Part shown: piece by piece, positions 7,678-16,540 of the stretch
Numbering within the stretch: the stretch's first letter is position 1
Layout: every line of letters starts with the position of its first letter
NCBI GenBank assembly: GCA_028224375.1
Contig: JAOIVW010000022.1
Location: forward strand, 1-48,159
Source: Hellea sp.
Lineage (GTDB): Bacteria; Pseudomonadota; Alphaproteobacteria; Caulobacterales; Maricaulaceae
Length of the DNA stretch: 48,159 nucleotides
Reading direction: 5' to 3'
Made by a program: the position numbers and the translations under genes
Notes under the pieces: model-generated
What the model saw: only the letters and a program-made list of their open reading frames with translations
The model's database searches: none
What the model was told of the DNA's origin: nothing

Positions 7678-9024
7678 ATGAGCGGTAGTCCTAATGATAC
7701 AATTTTTGCGCTGTCATCTGCGCCCGGACGCGCAGGTGTGTCTGTGTTCCGTGTCAGTGGTAAAAATGCGAAAAAGATAGTGGAGGCTCTGATCAAAGGT
7801 CCCTGCCCCGCCCCGCGATATGCAGCTTTGCGCAAGCTATATGCAAAATCAGATCAATTGATTGATGAAGCTTTGGTGCTGTGGATGCCAGGCCCTAAGA
7901 GCTTTACAGGTGAGGATTGCGCAGAATTTCAAGTTCACGGGAGTCCATCGGTTATCGAAGCCATGGCGAGCGCCTTCCTTAGTTTGAGTTTGCGTCAGGC
8001 TGAGGCGGGGGAATTTACGCGGCGAGCCTTTGAAAACGGTAAAATGGATCTGACTGAAGCCGAAGGTTTGGCTGATTTGATTGATGCCGAAACAGAAAGC
8101 CAGCGCCAGCAAGCTCTTCGCCAAATGCAAGGCGGCTTACGCGATTTATATGAAGGGTGGCGGGAACGACTTCTGGATGCTCTAGCGCAAATCGAAGGTG
8201 AAATTGATTTTCCTGACGAAGAAGACATCCCTGATACATTGTCTCATAAGGCTTATCCTTATCTATCCGAGGTGATTGAGGCTATGCGCAAAGGCCTTAT
8301 GGAAGCTGATAAGGGAGAAGCTATTCGGCACGGTGTTGAGATAGCGATTATTGGGCGGCCTAATGCCGGGAAATCAACATTGCTCAATGCTTTGGCGGGC
8401 CGCGAGGCCGCGATAGTCTCAAGCGAAGCAGGAACAACACGTGACATAGTGTCTATAAACACAGTATTATCGGGCCTTGCTGTAAGACTTTCCGATACGG
8501 CTGGACTGAGAGACACTGAAAACGCCATTGAAGCGGAAGGTGTAAAGCGTGCCTTGAGCCTGGCGGCTGAAGCTCAAATACGCTTAGCTGTTGTTGAATC
8601 CACCGAGCCTGAAAGCTTGCTGGATTTGATCTCACAACTCGAAGACGGCGATGTGGTGGTGTATTCTAAGGCCGATCTAGCGCCAAACTTTGTGCCCGAT
8701 GTTTCACGTGAAACATATTCGGTCCTATCTATGAACTCACAAAAAAAGGACGATGTTGAGGCTTTACGCGAATTGTTAGAGGCAGAAGTTTCTCGCCGCT
8801 TTGCCATCGGTGACGATGTGGGCTTAACGCGTGCTCGTCATAAGGATTGCGTCAAGCGCGGTCTTGTCGCCCTAGAACGTGCCGTCGAAAAGCTTGGAAT
8901 TGCGCCTGAGCTCGCAGGCGATGATATTCGGGCCGCGCTGCACGCCGTTAAAGAGTTGGCGGGCGAGACAGATATTGAGTCTGTTTTTGATCGGATATTC
9001 TCAAGGTTTTGCGTCGGCAAGTAG
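7678..9024 (+). CDS. mnmE: tRNA uridine-5-carboxymethylaminomethyl modification GTPase MnmE
   Basis: MnmE with MnmG installs the (carboxymethyl)aminomethyl group at wobble U34 of several tRNAs. The 448-residue protein has the N-terminal folate-binding domain (TIFALSSAPGRAGVSVFRVSG and FTGEDCAEFQVHGS), a helical domain, and an inserted G domain with GRPNAGKSTLLNAL (G1), DTAGLRDT (G3) and SKAD (G4). The C-terminal motif is FCVGK (commonly FCIGK), with the Cys needed for catalysis. A perfect parS site lies inside the coding sequence at 8700-8715 and is translated as part of DVSRETYSV. The partner mnmG follows 77 bases downstream. Confidence 0.96.
   Translation: MSGSPNDTIFALSSAPGRAGVSVFRVSGKNAKKIVEALIKGPCPAPRYAALRKLYAKSDQLIDEALVLWMPGPKSFTGEDCAEFQVHGSPSVIEAMASAFLSLSLRQAEAGEFTRRAFENGKMDLTEAEGLADLIDAETESQRQQALRQMQGGLRDLYEGWRERLLDALAQIEGEIDFPDEEDIPDTLSHKAYPYLSEVIEAMRKGLMEADKGEAIRHGVEIAIIGRPNAGKSTLLNALAGREAAIVSSEAGTTRDIVSINTVLSGLAVRLSDTAGLRDTENAIEAEGVKRALSLAAEAQIRLAVVESTEPESLLDLISQLEDGDVVVYSKADLAPNFVPDVSRETYSVLSMNSQKKDDVEALRELLEAEVSRRFAIGDDVGLTRARHKDCVKRGLVALERAVEKLGIAPELAGDDIRAALHAVKELAGETDIESVFDRIFSRFCVGK
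8700..8715. promoter_or_regulatory. parS centromere site 1 (perfect, inside mnmE)
   Basis: TGTTTCACGTGAAACA is an exact match to the bacterial chromosomal parS consensus. It extends to an 18-bp palindrome with flanking A and T. It is bound by ParB, whose gene lies 3.7 kb to the right, and marks the segregation centre. It is embedded in the mnmE reading frame as Val-Ser-Arg-Glu-Thr. Confidence 0.96.
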
Positions 9025-9035
9025 GTTTTGGTTGC

Positions 9036-9051
9036 TTTATCGCGTGAAACA
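9036..9051. promoter_or_regulatory. Degenerate parS half-site in the mnmE-mnmG gap
   Basis: Sequence TTTATCGCGTGAAACA matches parS at 13 of 16 positions. The right half is intact and the left half is eroded. It lies 58 bp left of a perfect site. It may be a weak ParB site or a decayed copy. Confidence 0.4.
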
Positions 9052-9101
9052 TAACCTTCCCTTACAGAGCTGCAAGCGCTATAGGCTCGCCAAATAGTCA
9101 T

Positions 9102-10976
9102 ATGGAGATGTTTCACGTGAAACATTGGGATGTCATTATTATAGGCGGAGGTCATGCGGGCTGCGATGCGGCGGCAGCTTCTGCACGTTTGGGCGCTAAA
9201 ACTCTTATGTTGACCCATAAACTTGAAACAATTGGGGAAATGTCCTGCAATCCAGCGATTGGCGGGTTGGGAAAAGGACATTTGGTTCGAGAAATTGACG
9301 CGATGGACGGCGTTATGGCTCATGTTGCCGATGCCTCAGGCATTCAGTTTCGCTTGCTAAACCGCTCTAAAGGCCCAGCTGTTAGGGGGCCTCGGACACA
9401 ATCGGACCGTTGGCTTTACAAAAAGGCGATGCAGGAAACACTGTTTGATTATCCAAATCTCACGATAAAGCCCCTCGCCGTCGAGGACTTACTTGTCAAA
9501 AACGACCGCGTTATTGGGGTTGAAACCGCTGATGGGCAAAAATTTGCGAGTGAGCGGGTCGTTTTAACGACTGGCACATTTTTGCGCGGTGAAATCCATA
9601 TTGGTCATGAGCGCACGCCAGCGGGTCGTTTTGGCGACGCCCCCTCAATTGGTTTGGCGGATAGGCTTTATGGTCTCGGCTTTGATATGGATCGCCTTAA
9701 GACGGGAACCCCCGCCCGTATTTCTAAAGCCTCTATTGATTGGAATGCTCTAGAGCAACAAGCGGCTGATGATGAGCCTGTGCCCTTCTCTTTTCTGACG
9801 GATAAGATTGCGGTTCCTCAAGTGACATGCGGTATTACGCATACAAATGAGGAAACGCACCGCGTTATCAGCGAAAACATAAAGAAATCAGCGCTTTACG
9901 GCGGCGGTATCTCTGGAAAAGGACCGCGCTATTGTCCCTCTGTTGAAGATAAGGTCGTGCGCTTTGCCGATAGAAACCGTCATCAAATCTTTTTAGAGCC
10001 GGAAGGCCTAGCAGGAAATCCTGATGGCGATACAATATATCCCAATGGGATATCAACCTCCCTGCCCCGCGAAATTCAAGACGCCTTTATGCGGACAATT
10101 GCGGGTTTAGAAAATGTTGTCGTGAAACGTTACGGCTATGCGATTGAGTATGATTATGTCGACCCGCGCGAATTACGCGCAACATTAGAAACCCGCCGTT
10201 TGCCTGGCCTATATCTCGCGGGCCAGATTAATGGCACGACTGGTTATGAAGAAGCGGCGGCTCAGGGTATGATGGCCGGCTTTAATGCCGCTCTTGCTGC
10301 TTCAGGCTCAAAACCATTTATTCTGGACCGAAGCCAAGCCTATATTGGCGTTATGATTGATGATCTGATCACAAAAGGTGTTACTGAGCCTTACCGAATG
10401 TTTACGAGCCGTGCGGAGTACCGCTTACTACTGCGAGCGGATAATGCAGACCAACGTCTAACGCCATTAGGTGAGGCCATAGGGGCTGTAAGCTCTAAGC
10501 GCTCTAAAGCTTTTGCGGATAAGATGACTGTCCTAAAAGGGGCGAAGTCTCAGGCTGAGACGCTTTCAAAAACACCAAATGAGCTAAAAAAACAAGGGCT
10601 TACGATAAACCAGGATGGTAAAAAACGAAATGTGTTAGATTTACTGGCCTATCCAAATATCGGTTTTGAAGATCTTGTTTCTGTTTGGCCTGAACTCGGA
10701 AGCCTCCCTCATTTTGCGCGAGAGCATTTGGAAACTGAAGCTCTTTATGCAGGATATATTGAACGTCAGGCCCGTGACATCGCCGCGTTTCAACGTGACG
10801 AAGGTCTGCGTATTCCTGAGGCTTTCGATTATAAAACGGTTGGCGGATTATCAAATGAGGTCCGCGGTAAGCTCGAATCTGTGCGCCCCGCCACTTTAGG
10901 ACAGGCCGCGCGTATCGAAGGTGTTACACCCGGAGCGCTAACGGCCGTGTTAGCTTATCTGCGTAAGGCCTCGTAA
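9102..10976 (+). CDS. mnmG: tRNA uridine 5-carboxymethylaminomethyl modification enzyme MnmG (GidA)
   Basis: MnmG is the FAD-dependent partner of MnmE in wobble-uridine modification. The 624-residue protein (family ~620-630) has the dinucleotide fold [22 protein letters not shown], the family motifs [24 protein letters not shown] and RGPRTQSDR, the second nucleotide loop, and [24 protein letters not shown]. Two starts are possible: ATG 9102 or ATG 9108. The second ATG plus the next codons (MFHVKH) are themselves the parS palindrome. No clear Shine-Dalgarno decides between them. Its stop overlaps the rsmG start (TAATG). Confidence 0.96.
   Translation: MEMFHVKHWDVIIIGGGHAGCDAAAASARLGAKTLMLTHKLETIGEMSCNPAIGGLGKGHLVREIDAMDGVMAHVADASGIQFRLLNRSKGPAVRGPRTQSDRWLYKKAMQETLFDYPNLTIKPLAVEDLLVKNDRVIGVETADGQKFASERVVLTTGTFLRGEIHIGHERTPAGRFGDAPSIGLADRLYGLGFDMDRLKTGTPARISKASIDWNALEQQAADDEPVPFSFLTDKIAVPQVTCGITHTNEETHRVISENIKKSALYGGGISGKGPRYCPSVEDKVVRFADRNRHQIFLEPEGLAGNPDGDTIYPNGISTSLPREIQDAFMRTIAGLENVVVKRYGYAIEYDYVDPRELRATLETRRLPGLYLAGQINGTTGYEEAAAQGMMAGFNAALAASGSKPFILDRSQAYIGVMIDDLITKGVTEPYRMFTSRAEYRLLLRADNADQRLTPLGEAIGAVSSKRSKAFADKMTVLKGAKSQAETLSKTPNELKKQGLTINQDGKKRNVLDLLAYPNIGFEDLVSVWPELGSLPHFAREHLETEALYAGYIERQARDIAAFQRDEGLRIPEAFDYKTVGGLSNEVRGKLESVRPATLGQAARIEGVTPGALTAVLAYLRKAS
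9109..9124. promoter_or_regulatory. parS centromere site 2 (perfect, over the mnmG start)
   Basis: An exact TGTTTCACGTGAAACA. The site covers the second possible mnmG start codon and encodes Phe-His-Val-Lys-His, a different frame from the copies in mnmE and rsmG. ParB loading here would sit on the translation start region of mnmG. Confidence 0.96.
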
Positions 10977-11599
10977 TGGCTTACAGTTTTGAGGATTTTG
11001 CGCGGGACAGCAATGTTTCACGTGAAACATTGGCGGATTATCAAGCTTGGTCAGCACTGCTATTAAAGTGGAATCGTAAAATAAATCTCGTCTCACCCAC
11101 CGCGTTGGGCGATTTTTGGCGGCGTCATGCCCTCGATAGTTGGCAGATCTGGCCTCATATTCCGTCAAAAGCGGAAAATTTCATAGATTTAGGCTCCGGG
11201 GCAGGCTTTCCGGGCTTGGCTATGGCAATTGGCTGTAAGGCGAGGGGGAGCGGTCACGTTACGCTGGTAGAGTCTGCCGGCAAGAAAACAAGTTTTCTAC
11301 GCACGGTTATTCGAGATTTAGCACTCCCGGTCACAGCTACGACTGAGCGAGCCGAGAATATAGAGTCAAAACCCTATGATGTTATCACTGCAAGAGCCTT
11401 TGCACCTTTGCCGCGTCTGTTCTCTTATGCACAGCCTTTTTGGGGTGAGGGGACAATTGGCCTGTTTTTAAAGGGTGAAGCTGTCGAAGAGGAATTGACG
11501 GAAGCGTCAAAAACATGGACATATGACGTGGAAAAAGTCCCTAGCGTCAGTGATGGTGCAGGGTATTTGTTAAAAGTGACGAAGCTACAGCCTCGTTAA
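10976..11599 (+). CDS. rsmG: 16S rRNA (guanine-N7)-methyltransferase RsmG (GidB)
   Basis: RsmG methylates N7 of G527 (E. coli numbering) in 16S rRNA with S-adenosylmethionine. The 207-residue product has the family block LLKWNRKINLVSPTALGDFWRRHALDS, the SAM-binding loop FIDLGSGAGFPGLAMAI, and ITARAFAPL. It starts at the ATG overlapping the mnmG stop. A perfect parS is embedded near codons 14-18 (VSRET). parA follows 17 bases after its stop, so mnmG-rsmG-parA-parB probably form one transcription unit. Confidence 0.95.
   Translation: MAYSFEDFARDSNVSRETLADYQAWSALLLKWNRKINLVSPTALGDFWRRHALDSWQIWPHIPSKAENFIDLGSGAGFPGLAMAIGCKARGSGHVTLVESAGKKTSFLRTVIRDLALPVTATTERAENIESKPYDVITARAFAPLPRLFSYAQPFWGEGTIGLFLKGEAVEEELTEASKTWTYDVEKVPSVSDGAGYLLKVTKLQPR
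11014..11029. promoter_or_regulatory. parS centromere site 3 (perfect, inside rsmG)
   Basis: An exact TGTTTCACGTGAAACA near the 5' end of rsmG, translated as Val-Ser-Arg-Glu-Thr as in mnmE. It is the third perfect site within 2.3 kb and lies 0.6 kb upstream of parA. Confidence 0.96.
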
Positions 11600-11616
11600 T
11601 CTTACATGGAGCCCAC

Positions 11617-12396
11617 ATGGCTAAGCCTCGCATTATCGCGATCGTCAACCAAAAAGGCGGTGTTGGTAAGACAACCACCACAATAAACTTGGCGGCTGGT
11701 TTAACCTTGCGCGGTAAAAAAGTTCTCTTGATAGATCTAGACCCGCAGGGAAATGCGGCGACAGGCTTAGGCATTCCCAGAACTGCACGTGATATTACTG
11801 TCTATGATGTCTTAGTAGACGGGACTGCCATAGCTGAGGCGACGATGGATACAGTCGTTCCGGGATTAAAACTCGTGCCGTCCCATATCGACTTAGCAGG
11901 AGCGGAGTTGGAAATTGGCGACAGGGCAGGGCGCACAACGATTTTGCGCGATGCTTTAAAAAATGTGGATGTTGATTATGTCCTGATAGATTGTCCGCCA
12001 TCTTTGAATTTATTGACGGTTAACGCCCTATCTGCGGCACGATCAGTCCTTGTGCCTTTGCAATGTGAGTTTTTTGCGTTGGAAGGTTTAAGCCAGCTTT
12101 TACAAACTGTTGAAATGGCGAAAGCGAATATTAATCCCAAACTCGTCATAGATGGCGTTATGTTGACAATGTATGACAGTCGCAACCGTCTTTCAGCTCA
12201 GGTCGCGGCGGATGTACGAAAACATCTGGGCCGAGCGGTTTTTAAAACCGTCATCCCGCGTAATGTGCGTATCGCGGAAGCGCCGTCATTTGGCAAACCT
12301 GTCACCATGTATGATCCCGATTGTGCAGGGTCTAAAGCTTACATTGCGCTGGCGGATGAAATACTTGCCCGCCATGCAAGAACGCGGCGTAAATAA
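11617..12396 (+). CDS. parA: Chromosome partitioning ATPase ParA
   Basis: ParA is the deviant-Walker ATPase whose DNA-bound gradient pulls ParB-parS complexes and so segregates the newly replicated origin. The 259-residue protein begins MAKPRIIAIVNQKGGVGKTTTTINLAAGL (deviant Walker A KGGVGKTTT with the signature Lys). It continues with LLIDLDPQGNAATGLG (switch I region) and VLIDCPPSLNLLTVNAL (Walker B), then IPRNVRIAEAPSFGKPV. It lacks the long N-terminal HTH of plasmid ParA, as expected for a chromosomal type. parB follows 35 bases downstream. Confidence 0.96.
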   Translation: MAKPRIIAIVNQKGGVGKTTTTINLAAGLTLRGKKVLLIDLDPQGNAATGLGIPRTARDITVYDVLVDGTAIAEATMDTVVPGLKLVPSHIDLAGAELEIGDRAGRTTILRDALKNVDVDYVLIDCPPSLNLLTVNALSAARSVLVPLQCEFFALEGLSQLLQTVEMAKANINPKLVIDGVMLTMYDSRNRLSAQVAADVRKHLGRAVFKTVIPRNVRIAEAPSFGKPVTMYDPDCAGSKAYIALADEILARHARTRRK

Positions 12397-12431
12397 TATG
12401 TTTATATCAATAATTACAATAGGTTAGAGAT

Positions 12432-13418
12432 ATGTCAAAAAAAGAAAAATCACGCGGTTTAGGCCGAGGGCTGTCAGCCTTAATGTCTGATGTGAGCGTC
12501 GCAGCAACCCCTGTGGAAGCAAAGAAAACGGCTAAGCCAAAGGCCAAAAAGCCCGTAAAGCGGCCACCAAAAACAACGCCTAAGCCCCAACCAAAAACAA
12601 GTAAGGCTAAACCAAGAGCGGCGAAACAAAATGGCGTAACCTCTGTAGCGATTGATCAATTAGAGCGCAATCCCGATCAGCCCCGAAAATATTTTGATAA
12701 GGAGAAGCTCGCGGAGCTAACTAAATCCATTAGTGATAAAGGTGTATTGCAGCCTATTCTCGTTCGGCCGCTTCCGCAGAAAAGAAGCGAAAAGAAAAAA
12801 CACTATCAAATAGTGGCAGGGGAACGCCGCTGGCAGGCGGCGCTTAAAGCAAAACTTGATGCTATGCCGGTTCTTATCAGAGAACTATCGGATCAAGATG
12901 TTTTGGAAATTGGCGTTGTTGAAAATGTTCAGCGCGCAGACCTAAACCCCATTGAAGAAGCTTTAGCTTATAGAGCTCTCTCCGATCAATTTAACCGCAC
13001 GCAGGAAGATATTGCGCAAGCCGTCGGAAAATCCCGTCCGCATATCACTAATATGCTTCGTCTCCTAACTTTGCCTAAGCGTGCACAAACTTATTTGGCG
13101 AAAGGTAAAATCACAGCAGGACATGCCCGCGCGATTATTGCCGCGCCTGACCCGACAGAATTAGCGGACGCCATTGCAGAAAAAGGCCTCTCCGTGCGCG
13201 AAGCCGAAGATTGGGTTCGCCGTATTAAAGCTGCGGATGGAAAGCCGGCCAAAATACCCGCTCAAAAAGGGGCGGATACGCGCAAAGTCGAAAATGATCT
13301 CTCCGACAGTCTCGGTCTTGTGACAGATCTACGGCATAAAGGGCCAGGCGGTGAGCTGAGAATTAAATACCGCACGGGCGATCAACTTGAAGCGCTGATA
13401 AAGAGACTTAAGTCTTAG
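12432..13418 (+). CDS. parB: Chromosome partitioning protein ParB (CTPase clamp)
   Basis: ParB loads at parS and spreads as a CTP-dependent sliding clamp. The 328-residue protein starts with KEKSRGLGRGLSALM, the ParA-stimulating tail, followed by a Lys/Pro/Ala-rich linker of ~60 residues. The N-terminal domain follows with NPDQPRKYF, KGVLQPILVRPL and the CTP-binding AGERRWQAALKAKL. A helix-turn-helix around TQEDIAQAVGKSRPHITNMLRLL comes next, with a C-terminal dimerisation domain. Three perfect cognate parS sites lie 1.4-3.7 kb upstream. Its TAG stop overlaps the GTG of the Nudix gene by one base. Confidence 0.96.
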   Translation: MSKKEKSRGLGRGLSALMSDVSVAATPVEAKKTAKPKAKKPVKRPPKTTPKPQPKTSKAKPRAAKQNGVTSVAIDQLERNPDQPRKYFDKEKLAELTKSISDKGVLQPILVRPLPQKRSEKKKHYQIVAGERRWQAALKAKLDAMPVLIRELSDQDVLEIGVVENVQRADLNPIEEALAYRALSDQFNRTQEDIAQAVGKSRPHITNMLRLLTLPKRAQTYLAKGKITAGHARAIIAAPDPTELADAIAEKGLSVREAEDWVRRIKAADGKPAKIPAQKGADTRKVENDLSDSLGLVTDLRHKGPGGELRIKYRTGDQLEALIKRLKS

Positions 13419-14104
13419 TGGTCAAAACCACCACCAAAAATAGGCCCACACCACCGCCTTTAATTCCTGCGGCAACGGTTATGCTGCTGCGAGAGCAAGG
13501 CGGGCGGCTTGAAGTCTTGATGTTGCGAAGGAATCGGCAACTTAAATCATTTGGAGGTGCTTGGGTGTTTCCAGGTGGCCGAGTCGATAAAGCTGATAAA
13601 GGGCAGGGTGAGGTTGAACGCGCCAAAGCCGCAGCTATTCGCGAAACAATGGAAGAAACAGGCCTGGATATTTCCGGAGCGGACATGGCCACATTATCGT
13701 GCTGGATTCCGCCAGTTCAGGAAAAGCGCCGCTTCTCGACCTGGTTCTTTATCGTGCGGGCCCCTGACGCGCCCGTCAAAATCGATCAAGGTGAAATCCA
13801 TGATTATCGCTGGGTTTGCCCGCATGAATTTTTAGCGCCCGTGCCAACGCCTGACATCACGATCATGCCGCCAACATATTTGTCCTTAAAAACACTTACG
13901 CAATTTTCTACTGTGGACGCTGTTCTATCTCATATTCACACGTCAAAAACGGATATATTCGAAACACGCTTTATTAAAACGCCGCTGGGTTTCGTCACGC
14001 TCTGGAAACCAGATGTCGCTTATGAGACCCTCGATCTTGAACAACTGGGACCGCGCCACCGCCTAAATTGTTATTCAGATAGATGGGACTATCAGCGAGA
14101 TTAA
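13418..14104 (+). CDS. Nudix hydrolase
   Basis: Nudix enzymes cleave nucleoside diphosphates linked to another moiety, using a metal-binding helix. The 228-residue product carries the Nudix box in the segment [19 protein letters not shown] (E-x7-REUxEExGU) near residues 68-86, preceded by [13 protein letters not shown]. The N-terminal [27 protein letters not shown] and the C-terminal extension resemble the NUDT19/CoA-diphosphatase-like bacterial group, but this is only a resemblance. Translation starts at GTG, overlapping the parB stop. The TAA stop shares its bases with the hslV stop on the opposite strand. Confidence 0.85.
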   Translation: MVKTTTKNRPTPPPLIPAATVMLLREQGGRLEVLMLRRNRQLKSFGGAWVFPGGRVDKADKGQGEVERAKAAAIRETMEETGLDISGADMATLSCWIPPVQEKRRFSTWFFIVRAPDAPVKIDQGEIHDYRWVCPHEFLAPVPTPDITIMPPTYLSLKTLTQFSTVDAVLSHIHTSKTDIFETRFIKTPLGFVTLWKPDVAYETLDLEQLGPRHRLNCYSDRWDYQRD

Positions 14105-14676
14105 GCTTTAAGCGATTCAACGGTCAGATTATTATTGGTGAAAACACATATACGATCTGCGATAGCCATGGCTTTTCGGGCCAGAACTTCGGCATCTTTT
14201 TCATATTCATCCATGGCAAGCGCCGCTGAGAGGGCGAAGTTGCCGCCGCTGCCAATCGCGGTAATCCCGCTTCCGCTCTCAAGCTTATCAGGCTCAACGA
14301 CATCGCCATTACCCGTCAGCACATAAGTCTCGTCTTTATCGGCGACAATCATCATCGCTTGGAGTTGGCGCAGATATTTATCGGTCCTCCAATCTTTGGC
14401 GAGCTCTACACAAGCTCGCGCCAGTTGCGTTGGATATTGCTCAAGCTTTGTTTCAAGCCGCTCAAGCAAAGCAAAAGCATCAGCCGTCGCGCCGGCAAAG
14501 CCTGTGATGACATTGCCTCCGGCCAATGTGCGGACCTTTCGCGCTCCGGCTTTCATAACCGTATTTCCTGCACTGACTTGACCATCGCCCACGACGACAA
14601 CTTTGCCATTTTTACGAACGGATAGGATTGTTGTGCCGCGCCACTGGCTGGCATCAGCATAATCATGTTGAGGCAT
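14101..14676 (-). CDS. hslV: ATP-dependent protease proteolytic subunit HslV (ClpQ)
   Basis: HslV forms the threonine-protease double hexamer that works with the HslU ATPase. The 191-residue product has the catalytic N-terminal Thr exposed after the propeptide ([13 protein letters not shown], a propeptide of about 14 residues). It then shows the typical [37 protein letters not shown] and [13 protein letters not shown] blocks, and [20 protein letters not shown]. hslU is not adjacent in this window, which departs from the usual hslVU pairing. It converges with the Nudix gene. Confidence 0.94.
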   Translation of the reverse strand: MPQHDYADASQWRGTTILSVRKNGKVVVVGDGQVSAGNTVMKAGARKVRTLAGGNVITGFAGATADAFALLERLETKLEQYPTQLARACVELAKDWRTDKYLRQLQAMMIVADKDETYVLTGNGDVVEPDKLESGSGITAIGSGGNFALSAALAMDEYEKDAEVLARKAMAIADRICVFTNNNLTVESLKA

Positions 14677-14741
14677 TATTAAGCTCCATATCTTTCCCCA
14701 AAGATGGGGAGTTCAGACAGATAATTCAAGTTAGCCCTAAA

Positions 14742-14939
14742 TTAGTCGAGAACCCGCGCTTCTTCGATGAGCATTATCGGGACGCCCTCGCGAATGGGAT
14801 AAGCCAACTTCGCTTTCTTGCTTATCAGCTCATGTGTGGCGGAGTCATAGGTGAGGGGGCCGCGCGTTTTGGGGCAGACCAAGACACCTATCATTTTGGG
14901 GTCCATTATAGGCTCGTTGGATTTATCTTTAGACGGCAT
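14742..14939 (-). CDS. Trm112/YcaR-family small protein
   Basis: A 65-residue protein of the Trm112-like (UPF0434) family, whose eukaryotic members activate methyltransferases; the bacterial role is poorly defined. The core reads [21 protein letters not shown] with [17 protein letters not shown], the usual pattern. Two in-frame ATG codons exist: 14939 and the internal one at MDPK. The second matches the usual N-terminus of the family. Only one of the usual zinc-binding cysteines is kept, as is common in bacterial members. The LON-domain gene lies 9 bases upstream on the same strand. Confidence 0.85.
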   Translation of the reverse strand: MPSKDKSNEPIMDPKMIGVLVCPKTRGPLTYDSATHELISKKAKLAYPIREGVPIMLIEEARVLD

Positions 14940-14948
14940 ATGATTATC

Positions 14949-15623
14949 TTACTGTTGTACCTGATCTGGATTCTGACCCATATCTTTATTGGCATATAAA
15001 TGCATCAGGCCGATTAATAACTTACGCCGCTCATCGGTTGAAACGGCTTCGAGGAGGGATTGCTTATCTTCGGCGGCAAAGGGACTGATCATCGCGGCTT
15101 GATTAATTAAAACAGGCAGGGGAATTTCATTTAATCCGTCCCAATCAATTTGAACGCCTAGAGTTTTCGCTAATGCTTTCATCGCGACCGTTAAAGTGGT
15201 GCGCTCTCCAGTTTTACCGGAAAGAGCTTCAGACGTTTGTCTGGCATTATGAATATCGGCATCAGATTCAAAACCATCAAAATTAATTTTCGCTTGGCGG
15301 TAAGGCGTTTTAACTGTGGCTTCTTCTGAAATAGAAAACCGTTTTAACCCTTTAAGAACAATAAGATAGCGCCCGTCATCTGATTCAGAAAATTGCGTTA
15401 TCCGTCCAAGCCCGCCTATTTTTGCTAAGCGGCCATTTTGTTTTTGAACCATGCCAATTAATCGATCGCCCTTAAGAGCATCATCAATCATATTTAAATA
15501 ACGCGGCTCAAAAATATTAAGCGGTAAATCACAAGCCGGTAATAAAACGGCCCCATTGAGCGGAAATATCGCTAGCTGTGCCGGGTTAGTTCGGCGGGTG
15601 AGTGATTTATAATGCGCGCTCAT
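14949..15623 (-). CDS. LON substrate-binding-domain protein
   Basis: The 224-residue product is a stand-alone Lon N-terminal (LonSB/ASB) domain without the ATPase or protease parts. The signature is LAIFPLNGAVLLPACDLPLNIFEPRYLNMIDDAL near residue 18, then DRLIGMVQ, GGLGRITQF and GRYLIVLKGLKRFSI. Such proteins are common next to trxA/ybbN-like and Trm112-like genes in alphaproteobacteria, as here. A role in protein quality control is often presumed but not shown. It probably shares an operon with its neighbours on both sides. Confidence 0.9.
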   Translation of the reverse strand: MSAHYKSLTRRTNPAQLAIFPLNGAVLLPACDLPLNIFEPRYLNMIDDALKGDRLIGMVQKQNGRLAKIGGLGRITQFSESDDGRYLIVLKGLKRFSISEEATVKTPYRQAKINFDGFESDADIHNARQTSEALSGKTGERTTLTVAMKALAKTLGVQIDWDGLNEIPLPVLINQAAMISPFAAEDKQSLLEAVSTDERRKLLIGLMHLYANKDMGQNPDQVQQ

Positions 15624-15640
15624 TTAATTAAATAATGTCC

Positions 15641-16540
15641 TTAAGCAAAGAGAATTGAGGAGAGGGCGCGGCGGCCTTCTATGGAGACATCAGAGGTTGG
15701 GCCTTCAGCCTCGAAAATAGTTAGCAGGAATAATCGTGCCGCTTCGCCATTATGGGCTCTGTTTGTCCCAATAGAATATAGAAGGTGTTCAACCGCTTCG
15801 GCATTGCGTCCTGAGGCGGCCAAAGCTTTCGCCAAAGCCATACGCGCATCTAAATCATCAGGGGCAGCCTGGACAGCGGCCATAAGCTCCGCAGCTTCAT
15901 CTGGCTCAACCACTTGTTCCGTCAAAGTTAACTGCGAGGCTACAGCTTTAATCTCAGGGTGGTCCTTCATGCTTTCAGGCGCAGAGGCGAGCAAATCTGC
16001 CGCAGCCTCATCATTTCCGCCATCAATATAAAGGCGAATAAGTCCTGCCATGGCTTCGGCGCTATTGGGGTTGAGCGATAGGGCTTGCGCGTAATCTTGC
16101 GCCGCCCCGCCCGGGTCTCCAGCCGCGAGGCTATCTTTCGCCCGCGCAGCGAGGGTCGCCGCTTCTTCAACAGGGTCGGTTTCCCCCGTTAAGCGGCCGA
16201 CAAATTTCTTTAGTTCTGACTCAGGCTGTCCGCCCTGAAACCCATCAACAGGCTTGCCGTCCTTAAAGGCATAAACGGCGGGAATGGAGCGCACACCGAG
16301 CTGTCCAGCGATGCCGGGATTTTCGTCAATATTGATTTTCACCATTTTTACGCCGCCTCCAGGGGACTTATGGCTGTCTTTCACGACACGTTCCAAAACT
16401 GGCATGAGCTGCTTACAAGGCCCGCACCACGGCGCCCAGAAATCCACGACAACAGGTGTCTCTTGGCTGGCCTCAATCACGTCGGCCATAAAGCTCTGAT
16501 CAGAGCCATCTTTAACTATATCGAGTGCTTCACTCATCAT
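15641..16540 (-). CDS. Thioredoxin-TPR protein (CnoX/YbbN-like)
   Basis: The 299-residue protein joins an N-terminal thioredoxin domain (FWAPWCGPCKQLMPVLERV, active-site Cys-Gly-Pro-Cys near residue 38, and cis-Pro RSIPAVYAFKDGK) to a C-terminal tetratricopeptide region (AQDYAQALSLNPNSAEAMAGLIRLYIDGG). This is the architecture of the co-chaperone CnoX/YbbN. Unlike E. coli YbbN, the redox motif is complete, so it may act as a disulfide reductase as well as a holdase. ATG codons occur at 16540 and 16537. AAGGA upstream favours the first or is neutral. The LON-domain gene lies downstream. Confidence 0.92.
   Translation of the reverse strand: MMSEALDIVKDGSDQSFMADVIEASQETPVVVDFWAPWCGPCKQLMPVLERVVKDSHKSPGGGVKMVKINIDENPGIAGQLGVRSIPAVYAFKDGKPVDGFQGGQPESELKKFVGRLTGETDPVEEAATLAARAKDSLAAGDPGGAAQDYAQALSLNPNSAEAMAGLIRLYIDGGNDEAAADLLASAPESMKDHPEIKAVASQLTLTEQVVEPDEAAELMAAVQAAPDDLDARMALAKALAASGRNAEAVEHLLYSIGTNRAHNGEAARLFLLTIFEAEGPTSDVSIEGRRALSSILFA

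Noticed and set aside
8838..9323. A 161-codon reverse frame across the mnmE-mnmG junction
   Set aside because: It is a shadow of two well-supported forward genes and the parS sites, with no recognizable features.
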